Part shown: positions 55,434 to 64,000 of the stretch, piece by piece
Position numbering within the stretch: position 1 is the stretch's first letter
How the letters are laid out: every line of letters starts with the position of its first letter
NCBI GenBank assembly: GCA_012064415.1
Contig: SSNU01000256.1
Location: 300,336-364,335 of the forward strand
Length of the DNA stretch: 64,000 nt
DNA from: Gyrodactylus bullatarudis
Taxonomy: Eukaryota; Platyhelminthes; Monogenea; Gyrodactylidea; Gyrodactylidae
Direction: 5' to 3'
Position numbers and translations under genes: made by a program
Notes under the pieces: generated by a model
Seen by the model: only the letters and a program-made list of their open reading frames with translations
What the model was told of the DNA's origin: nothing
Databases searched by the model: none

Positions 55434-56594
55434 ATGGGATAAGGAAATCGTTCATAATTATGAAAGAAATAAACAATATCAAAAAAGGCTAGAACATTTA
55501 TTCGTAAAAACCAATGTGTCTAAATGGCTTAAAAGTATTCACTTGTTTGTACACTAGTTATTGGTGAAAAGTTATTATAGAATAGATCTTAGTAACTGAT
55601 TCTTCAATCCTCCCTATGGATCTGTTAGTTAAAAAAGTTTTAGACACTGAAATTTGATATGATCGAATTAGGCAAATTATTGAATTCTTGGAATTCTTTG
55701 AGACAAGTTAATGACTCAAAACAAAAATGTTTATAGGGAATTCAATAGAATTCAACTTGAAAAAGTGTTTCTCACAAATTATTAAATGAATCATTTCTTA
55801 ATTGATTCTCTTTCCAGTGTGATCAGTACTGGTGACATTTAGGAAAAAATGGTAAGCTTGTTTACACACTTATTATTGAAAGTTTAAAATTCCTAAGAAA
55901 ATGTAAAATTATTCTAATCAATAATTAATATATAAATCTTTGAAAACATAGAAAATAATTTGATCTAACCTTACAAGAGTGAGAAAAATTTAGAGTATAT
56001 TCCATTTTGAATAATTTTGAATCTCCTAAATTATATCAGATCCTTTTCAAAGATTTATCAATAACGCACTAATAATCTCTAGAAATGAATTCAAACCTCG
56101 TACGAAATTAGTCAAAAAAATCTTTCATGATTCAAATCTAGTATGGATTTAAGAAATAAACTGCACTACAAAAAATTGGCTCAAAGATTAACGATTACTC
56201 GCCCGCATCAATTGTTGCTCAAAAGCTTTTAACGTTGCGAACATCGAAAAATTTAAATGTATTCAATGTTGATTCAGAGGCCAATTCAGATATCATTCGG
56301 GTTGTGAATCTTGAAAAAGTATGGTGCTCCTGGATAGTATCCATGTATTCATCTACTTGCAGTCATATTTAATTAGAACTTAGATTTCGAATCATACGTT
56401 CATACTGCTTTTCTAATAGAATCGCTTAGAACTGCTTATTCAATGAACATTTATACTTGTGATATTGAATACATTATGCCCTCTAAATTATTGGAATATT
56501 CTATCAGACGTAAAAGAGGAAGGCCTTTCCTCAAACAAGGATCAGATTTTTATATTTAAACAATTTTAGAAAACCAAACGATAATAAGGTTAAT

Positions 56595-56880
56595 CATAAG
56601 AGCAGATTCAGTTAAATTGATTTTCTTGTCTAATCCTGATCGTGAAAAAACTCTTTCGATCAGCCTCCCACATTCAAATCAACAAAATTTTCATGGGAAT
56701 TTGAAAATTGATATTTTTCATAAAAATAATTTTTTTTCAGATTTTTTTTCTTTAAATGGTAAAAGTGGGCAGCATGAGTAGGATTCCAGAAAATCTTTAA
56801 CAGATTCGAATTCTTGATGAAAATATCGAGATTTTTGTAAAAATCATAGATTCCCAACTTCATCTCAATTAGCTTTAGAT
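56595..56880 (-). repeat. Single-arm copy of family R2
   Basis: Matches the right arm of the 24.7-25.5 kb foldback over almost its whole length (GTGGGCAGCATGAGTAGGAT; GATTCGAATTCTTGATGAAA), with a short deletion near 56690. Confidence 0.68.
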
Positions 56881-58688
56881 TTGAACCATGAAAGATTTTT
56901 TTGGCCAAATTCTAAATACTCTAAATAAATGTTAACAAACGTAGACTAGTTCTGAGCAAAAAAAGTTAAAAATAGACTAAATGTGAAAATTAAATGCACG
57001 CAGGTATGGTAAAGTATTGACTAAATCTGGTTAAATGCATGTACTATGGACTAATTTTCCAAATACCTCGGACACATTTGGGGCTATTAATAAATCTATT
57101 ACAAAATGAATGAGGTCTTTTTAAAATTTGATGCTTGAAATTTTGGAAAACTCATAAAATAACTTTTATAGTTGAAGAGAAATTACAAAGATGAAAATCT
57201 TTTGTTTATAAGAAACAAAATAAAACATTTACTACTGTAATTCTGAAATGAGATTCAGAACCCTGCCATCTACCTTGTACCTTGATCGAGGAATTATGAT
57301 TTCTTCTTTTTTCTACGTATAATATGAATAACAAAACCTCTTGAAATTCAATAGCAGAAGTTACTCTCACTCTTTCTTCCCTTTCTGCCTATTAATCTGA
57401 ATAATTTCGTGATATTTACAAAAAAAATTCATGATTGAGAGTATAATTCCCATCAGTTTTAATGCTATGTACATCGTACAGTTGGAAACTATGATGATAT
57501 AAAATTGATATATGAATGAAGATGAGAATTCACTATTTTTACAAATAAATAATCAATATTTCTCCCCTCATGGTCGAGATCAACAAAAAATATATTTTTA
57601 GTACAGAAAAAGAACAGAAAATTTTTAAGAAAAATTCTGACGGAAATTTGGCCTTCTTTCGAATTTCAAAAATGTGCCCAAATTCCACTTTTTGATGAGA
57701 ATTTTTACGGATTCTGAAATTTTAATTCTCTTTTTTTTGGATCTCACGAATCATGAGTTATGAATCTGTTCATAAAAGGTTTATAAATGCTAATTTGATT
57801 ATAATTCCTTGCTAAATAGAAAAATTCGAGACAAAAAGACTAGATTCAGAATTTGCAACTAATCGCCAGATTGAAATAAAAGTGATACGCCGTCTTATCT
57901 TCATGAATAGTTAAGCCAACTTGTATTTACAAGTACAAATACTTATTTTCATTTCACCACACACCCTAGGGGAATGTAGATTCTCGAATCAGTTCTAAAT
58001 TCGATCAATAATTATTGGGAAATTTTCTAAATGAATTTCCTAAAACTGGTTGAGTAACATCAGGCTATTCTCTATTATTTCGTGGGAAATATTGCCGAAA
58101 ATCTTCGAATATCTTTAATTCTGGTTTTAATGAAAAATTCATTATTAGGATTTTAAGTCCGGTCAGACTCTTACACCGGCTATATAAGATTATTAACAAA
58201 ATTTAGATTGTACCTCTGATAGGTTTAATCAGTGATTAATAATCACTTCTAGAATTTAATAAAGAACATTTTTATGATGTGGCGGGGGTATTAGTGGTGG
58301 CTTTTTTCTGCTGAAAATTAAGTGAATACAGAGAGAAAACCAAATTCCCATAAAAATAAACCTTTCTGACAGTTATATTGATAAATGAATCAAACGTTTG
58401 TATGAACATTTGTATGAAATGAGGGATTGAAATATAGCTGGGTCTAACTCAATCAAGATCAGTGAGAATAAAGTGGAATAAGTTTCTAAAACCCTGATCA
58501 GTATTTCATAATCAGATGTAGATGTAACAAATATAGTGAGCAGTACAGATTGACACTTTTCCAAAAAGATACCGATGTTTCCAACTAGCCCTACCCCATT
58601 CAAAAGGGTCAATTCTCAATACAGTGATGAACCAATGGAAGGTATCCAATTTATTATTGTAATTTGTATTTTTATGTTACCTGGGATA

Positions 58689-58729
58689 GAGTCTGAAGAG
58701 ATCCGGCGAAATATAACGTTTTATCACTC
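58689..58729 (+). ncRNA. Candidate hammerhead ribozyme of second type (copy beta-3)
   Basis: Stem I GAGU (58689-58692) with ACUC (58726-58729); core CUGAAGA (58693-58699); an eight-base stem II region GAUCCGGC (58700-58707) with only its outer G-C pair canonical but with a self-complementary CCGG; GAA plus A15.1 (58708-58711); stem III AUAUAACGUUUUAU, nearly self-complementary around AACGUU; cleavage base C58725. All essential core bases are present; the weak stem II is the doubt. Confidence 0.55.
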
Positions 58730-58854
58730 AAATATAACATTCTATGTGAGTTTAGAATCTAACTCAAAAATGAATATAGCTTTAGATCTACCTCAATAAA
58801 ATCATGATAAGAATTTTATTTAGATACAGAAAACATAACTCATTACAGTACCAT

Positions 58855-58975
58855 TGAAATCTAACCTGATGAAGATTAGCTTCTCACATCTAGATGTTAG
58901 AAATAGAACAAGCAATTTTCGATTCTATGCGATTCGTCTCTATTGGGACTCGTCAGTATAATAGGTTGAAGATCC
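58855..58975 (-). mobile_element. Old tRNA-hammerhead SINE, left (minus) unit of inverted pair C
   Basis: On the minus strand: CTGACGA, GTCCCAATAGAGAC as a stem II region, then GAATC where GAAAC is expected, and the shared tail TTCTAACATCTAGATGTGAG. More diverged than pairs A and B; the tRNA-like head is not readable. Confidence 0.6.
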
Positions 58976-59035
58976 GAGTTAGAATAAGTCCTAATAAGTA
59001 TGGAACGCGTCTACATCCACCACCGTCTGCTTTCT
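58976..59035 (+). mobile_element. Old tRNA-hammerhead SINE, right (plus) unit of inverted pair C
   Basis: AATAAGTCCTAATAAGTATG, then GAACGCGTCTACATCC and CACCGTCTGC: the stem II, GAA, ACGCGT and stem I 3' parts of the hammerhead segment at 32206-32260 are visible, with the CUGANGA eroded. Head-to-head with the left unit. Confidence 0.55.
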
Positions 59036-59999
59036 ACATAAAAAGTTTATCGAGTTTCTTGTATGATTTGGAAATTAGGGAGACTATTTCCCCAAGTATC
59101 ACTGAGTATCATCATTCTTGGCTCATACATGTAGAAATATTTTCCTGTCGGAGACAAAAAGAATACAAAGTTACACACTTGAATAAAAGTGTAAAACTGC
59201 CTGGAGAAATTTTCACTATTCACGCCTCTTTCAACAAGACGATTAAACGAAGAAGATAAAACACTGGGCATTGAATCAATTTGAGGAGGAAAGTGTCTAT
59301 CTTCATTCTCGAATAACGGCAATTCTCGATAGAAATGAAAATTAGACATTTAACCCTTAATGGGTCAAATGTTTTTTTTTCATCAAAAGAATTAGAAAAT
59401 TTGAACCTCACCAGAATAATTAGGCAGATTCCGAATCTGAATATCGTTTTAAAAGCCGACTTTAAACGATAAAAGAGGTTAAAATTTACATTTTTTGGAT
59501 TCAAAGCTAGTTATCTTTTAAACTATGTGAGATATCGAGCGTGTGATTACATATTTAAAACTCAGCAATATGGTTAGACCGTCCATCCTTAAGTAACTTT
59601 TTTAGCATCAGTTAAATGCTATCTTTATAAATTATACATAATTTTGTAGCTTAAATAAATTTTCTTCCTAATGAGGGGTAAACAAAGTATTTCAACCATC
59701 TTTCAGCTGAAACAATCGCTTGAGAAAGTGTTGTGCTCCCCTGGGGCAACAATTGGAGACAAAGGGTTTAAAGACCCTATGTAATAAAATTTAATCTTTC
59801 ATTGTCCACAATTATTATTCTCTTACATAATAATTATGGTGATTCCGCATTTGGATAGTTCAAAAGATAATTCCATATTTCGCTTCAAAAAAGAGTTATC
59901 TTCTCAGCTATAAGAGAACAGACCATATAAAGCTATTCTCGATAAAATTTGGGAAAATCTTTTTTTTTCATCAAAGATTCAAAATTATCTGTGAATTTT

Positions 60000-60460
60000 T
60001 CGGTAACTGATTTAAAATTTCACTTTCACTGAATTAAAAAAATTATTTTGAACAAACTCAGAGACATTTTAATTTCCGAGCTGGCGCGATTTTTTGCATT
60101 TTTTGAAAATTTTTGTTGTTTTTCATAATCATCATCAGACAGGGAAAATAATCTTACTCATTTAAAAAAACGTAATTTTGCATCATAACTATTTCTATGC
60201 AGTAAAAAATGGATCGTAAAATAGAAAGTAGACTTTTACACGTAAATGGAGTGTTTTCTACGATTTCTACGACCATTTTCGGTCTTCTTTACTATTGATA
60301 GTCCACAGAAAACATTTTGATTCCTCTCACGCGTTGAAATCAACAAAAAATTTCAAAAAAATGAAAAAATCGTGCCAGCTCGAAAAAATTAAATTGTCTC
60401 CAAATTTGTCAAAAAGTTTTTTTTAAATCAGTGAAAGTGTACATTTTGAACTAATCCTAA
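60000..60460. mobile_element. Inverted-repeat element, arms about 120 bp
   Basis: 60005-60130 and 60330-60455 are inverted: CACTTTCACTGA, GAGACA.TTTAATTT, CGAGCTGGC(G/A)CGATTTTTT, GAAATTTTTTGTTG. The centre is unique. Non-coding. Confidence 0.6.
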
Positions 60461-60955
60461 TTGAAATGTAGATGAGAACTCACTTAAAAAAAAAACTGAA
60501 TATTTTTGTTCGGAAAATCAGGAAAAAATTTAATTTTTGAAATAAGCTAATTCCTTGTGAAAATTTAAGAAAATATTCAGTCTGACCAGTTAAATCCAGA
60601 TATTTGAGATAAACATTAGACAAATAATTCGAATTGGGCTGCAGAAATTAGTCATTATTGTGGTAAATTGAAAAATTTTAATTTATTGATTATCACGATG
60701 GGGGATGATCCAAAATTTAAAAGTTTAACTTTTTCTTGAAAACAGTAGATTCCTTTCTTCGAATTATTTGTTTAATGGTGATCTCAAATATCTGCATTTA
60801 ACTGGTTCAAACCTTTGAAATCGATAAACAATGTGAGCTCAAAAGTTGAAAAATTTTCACAAGATTTTCCTGACTTTTTGAACAAAAATATTGAGTTCTT
60901 CGTAAAAAAAGCGAATTCTCATTTTCATGTCAATTACATTTGGTTACTAAAAAGT
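60455..60955. repeat. Dispersed repeat R3, second copy
   Basis: Ends AATTGAAATGTAGATGAGAA and (inverted) TAATTGACATGAAAATGAGA; shares GGGCTGCAGAAATTAGTCAT and AAAAGTTTAACTTTTTCTTG with 45780-46292. Confidence 0.62.
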
Positions 60956-63455
60956 CTACAGATAATTTTGAATCTTCGATTAAAATTGAGATTTTTTTTA
61001 AATTACCAAATGTATGTTTTTCCTTGTCTTAAATTTATAAAGCTTTTTCACTGAATTTTAATTTACTTAAATCTGATTGGTTCACTAAATGAAAAACTTA
61101 GAAACCAATTAGCTTCATAATATTAATTAATTTGAAATAAAGTAAGAAGATGCCAGATTGTTTCATAAAAAAAGATCTCCATTTCGGGCACACTCATATG
61201 AATACAGGTTAAAAAAATCGAGATAGCCTTATTGGTCCAAATTTTTATATAGTTTCACAATTGGCTCCTATCTGTGACTAGGTAAGAAAGGTTTATGTAA
61301 GAAATGTCGTATCTGTGATGCAATCCGGCATCTTCTTTCGTCATTTAAAATTCCTGCCATCAGTAGTTTAGCTCAAAACCAATGTTACAGAACACTTAAT
61401 TAATTTCAATACTTCACAAGTATTTTAATTTTCGGTTTCATGTAAAAAACAGATTTACATGTAAATTATTTTGAAAATCGATGCTTGAATTAAAATACAT
61501 TCAAGCATATAAAAGTGGGATATGGTGAGGCATTTATCTACCTATTAGGGCTATATATTCTTTTCAATTTATTTCAATAAATAAGTTTCAAGTGAAGAGA
61601 AATACAGAGATGTAAAGATTTAAAAGGAGGAAATAGGATAGAGCCCGAATAAAATTGTCAATTGTATTTCAGCTATAATTAAAAATATTAAAAGTCTATC
61701 CTACTAGTTTTGTTACACAAATGTGGGGTACACATTTAGATCAATAGCCAATCGATAACTAGAATTAAATATATATGATTCAGGAAACCTGTTCTTGGGA
61801 CTATATTATACATACATTTAAATAATCACCTCCGATGGTGCACTGCTCTTCTTCAAAAAAGCTAGGAAAATTAATTTGAGAGATTAACTCATGCTAGAAT
61901 CTTTGACGGGATCTCTTTAATTTAAGACTTGGCAATCTTATCTCGGAATCCACATGGCCCTAATCTTTAAACACACATCTGCGAGGTAGAAATTAAGAAA
62001 TAATCTCAATTTGATAGTTCGGATAGCCAGTAACTAAGTTATTATTTGATATAACTAATAAGTTATTTTAAAAAATTTAATTAAATCTGATGAAAATCGT
62101 GTCCCAATTTTTTCACATTTTTAAATGAGCTCAAAATTTAAAGCGATTAAATGCTGACATGTGTGATATAAAATAAACAAAATATTCAAATTTAGCCGCA
62201 TCACCTCGTCATTATTATTGTGGCAAAATTTAATTTTCTAATTATCAAGAATGAAATAATACAAAAATTAGAAAGTAGAAATTTTTACTCGATAACGGCA
62301 TATTTTTCCCAACTTCTATGATCAAACTCGAAATTTCTGTCTATTTTTGATCCCAAATGTCAGGATTTAGTTGCTTCAAATATCTAGAAGCGTCAAAATT
62401 TTTGAAATCAAACCTTGAAAAGTGGAAATTGGACACATTTATAAAATCTAAAAACGATTTTTTTCGATATTATTGGTCTATTTTAACCCGGAGAAAAAAT
62501 ATTGTGCTCTATGTAAAAATAATAAATTCTCCCCTTCTTATATTAGAGAAGCAAAAGTAATTTTATTTTTTTACCTTGCCTCCTTTAGCAATGTTAGAAA
62601 CTGATCAGAAAGTTGTGATGGAAACTAAACATGGTCAGTGAATATTTAAGAATTTATCATCATCTCGAGTCATATCATGGAAAGTAATGATTTATGATAA
62701 TCTTATAAAACTTTATCATCCTCGCCAACAGATTATTAATTTTCTTCACCTGATTAATCCTCAATAAATCTATTTCTTATTGATTATAGATTTAGGAATT
62801 TCTGTTTTCCACAAGAAAGATCAATTAGAAAAAAGTGAGAATAACATATTGAATTCTAAGAAGAATCAAGATTTGATTTTTGTAAAGAAGGGAAAAGAAT
62901 TAAAATCACAGAGATTTAAATTTTCTAATCTAATGTATCAGAGCTTGGCCATTTTTCATTGGACAACATTCTTAATTTATCTTATTGTACCAATTGTAAA
63001 GTTAAAAATAGGTAGAGGCTAAAATGTCAGTATTTAAACGCTTTAAATCTTTAACTACTAGAGTAGGCCAAATTTTTCAAATTTTCCCAGCCTTAATCTC
63101 ATTTTGAAGTTAAATGAAAACTATGCACTTTTTCCTATAAAACCATACGTTTTCGAGTTATTTCTGATATACAAATTTTCGATTGAAAATGAAAATTTTT
63201 GAACACGCGCCAAGATTTTTCCAATGAATTCTACTACAAGAAAGGACAAAATTAAGATTTTTGAATAGTTTTTGAAACATTCTGAATAAAAATTGGGCCT
63301 ATAGTAAAAATTAAGTCTTTTTTCCCATTTTGAATGAAATTCTTAGGAAACTAGGTAAATTTTGATGTTTTTAGAGAAAATGGGATTTTTGTATATCAGA
63401 ACATGAACAATTTTCATTTTTCAATTAAAATTATAACAAAAGAATTATATTCAAA

Positions 63456-63490
63456 GAGATATGTACATTTCGCCAGGTCTCGTCAGTCTC
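63456..63490 (-). ncRNA. Hammerhead-like motif, left arm (copy beta-4)
   Basis: Minus strand: GAGA, CUGACGA, GACCUGGC, GAAA, the self-complementary AUGUACAU, A, UCUC. Stem I GAGA/UCUC closes the motif. Core complete; stem II has an outer G-C pair and a mismatch. Confidence 0.5.
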
Positions 63491-63603
63491 AATTCCTGGT
63501 TCAATATTTAATAAAATTTTGAAATAAGAAATTTTTTATTTTTTACAATTTTCATTCAAAACAATTCATTAAAACAATTTTATTAAATATTGAACCAGGA
63601 ATT

Positions 63604-63638
63604 GAGACTGACGAAACCTGGCGAAATGTACATATCTC
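63604..63638 (+). ncRNA. Hammerhead-like motif, right arm (copy beta-5)
   Basis: Plus strand: GAGA (63604-63607), CUGACGA (63608-63614), AACCUGGC, GAA (63623-63625), AUGUACAU (63626-63633), A63634, UCUC (63635-63638). Differs from the left arm by G to A at the first stem II base, which removes the outer stem II pair. Confidence 0.45.
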
Positions 63639-64000
63639 TTTGAATATAATTCTTTTGTTATAATTTTAATTGATGAATATTTCTAACTATCCGGACGTAT
63701 CTGAAAATGTACGTATATTTTTATCTAATAATAATCTTTTGAGCCGGTTTGAGGAACAATAGAGTATTTTTCAGAGTATAGCAGGTTTGAATTAAAAGAT
63801 TAGTAAAGCAATGGGCCAGTTGCAGTTCTACAAATTGTGTTTGTAGATTTCCGAAGAAAGAATGGGATGAGGCTCCACAACAGTTCGCTAACAACAAATA
63901 TGAATACATAAAGCTTTCATTCACTACCAAAGTAGAAACACAGGAGTTAAAAATAGCAGGATTTTATGAGAATTTATTCGCCATTAAAATGAATTTTATT

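Larger units (their letters stand above)
63420..63670. mobile_element. Palindrome carrying a hammerhead-like motif in each arm
   Basis: 63420-63520 and 63570-63670 are near-perfect inverted copies (TTGAACCAGGAATTGAGACT; GCGAAATGTACATATCTCTT) around a 50-base A+T-rich centre. Each arm carries a second-type hammerhead-like motif, facing outward. Confidence 0.8.
52013..64000. other. Upstream of nAChR: no host gene found
   Basis: 12 kb with only transposon and repeat remains. The receptor promoter should lie just above 52012 or further upstream with non-coding exons; nothing distinctive marks it. Confidence 0.5.

Noticed and set aside
58894..59259. 121-codon plus-strand open frame and an overlapping minus-strand frame at 59047-59349
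   Set aside because: The first half translates the inverted SINE pair C; the remainder has no recognisable domain in either strand.

Overview
The window is metazoan nuclear DNA, very A+T-rich, with short conserved exons separated by large introns. The two identifiable genes are both animal genes: an EHD-family endocytic ATPase and an alpha7-like nicotinic acetylcholine receptor (nAChR) alpha subunit. Their protein style (insect/chelicerate/crustacean-like EHD, divergent alpha7-type receptor) together with piggyBac, hAT and Tc1-like debris points to an arthropod. I cannot name the species or the order.

Layout. Positions 1-1691 (minus) hold three phase-compatible candidate exons of an unidentified gene running off the left edge. 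Positions 3089-3657 (plus) hold a small three-exon gene for a charged, probably helical protein I do not recognise. Positions 4421-13490 (plus) hold a complete five-coding-exon EHD gene (551 residues: P-loop, DTPG, NKAD, C-terminal EH domain with an EF-hand loop). Positions 15717-52012 (minus) hold a complete seven-coding-exon nAChR alpha gene (598 residues) convergent with EHD. Most of its 36 kb is intron. I found no host gene in 52013-64000.

From about 16.7 kb onward the receptor introns and the upstream flank are packed with mobile-element debris. There is a TTAA-flanked piggyBac group, including a deletion derivative that still encodes the cysteine-rich C-terminus of the transposase. There are hAT pieces, a Tc1/mariner-like remnant, and a 2.3-kb transposon with 222-bp terminal inverted repeats carrying a frameshifted, insect/cnidarian-type transposon protein. 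Several families of long A+T-rich palindromes are also present.

The most interesting signal is a SINE-like family with a tRNA-like head (A and B boxes) followed directly by a hammerhead ribozyme. One copy (32206-32248) keeps every core nucleotide, a 4-bp stem II, a 6-bp stem I and a palindromic stem III (ACGCGU) that could work as a dimer. At three loci (31.8-32.4, 35.66-36.49 and 58.86-59.03 kb) these units lie as head-to-head inverted pairs. A second, different hammerhead-like repeat (core CUGANGA...GAAA, stem II region around CCGG, palindromic stem III) occurs five times, twice as the two arms of another palindrome at 63.42-63.67 kb.

A second notable point is in the receptor gene. The exon encoding the N-terminal ligand-binding segment is duplicated in tandem (51602-51726 and within 51809-52012; 25 of 41 residues identical). 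The reading phases make the two copies mutually incompatible in one transcript, which suggests mutually exclusive splicing.
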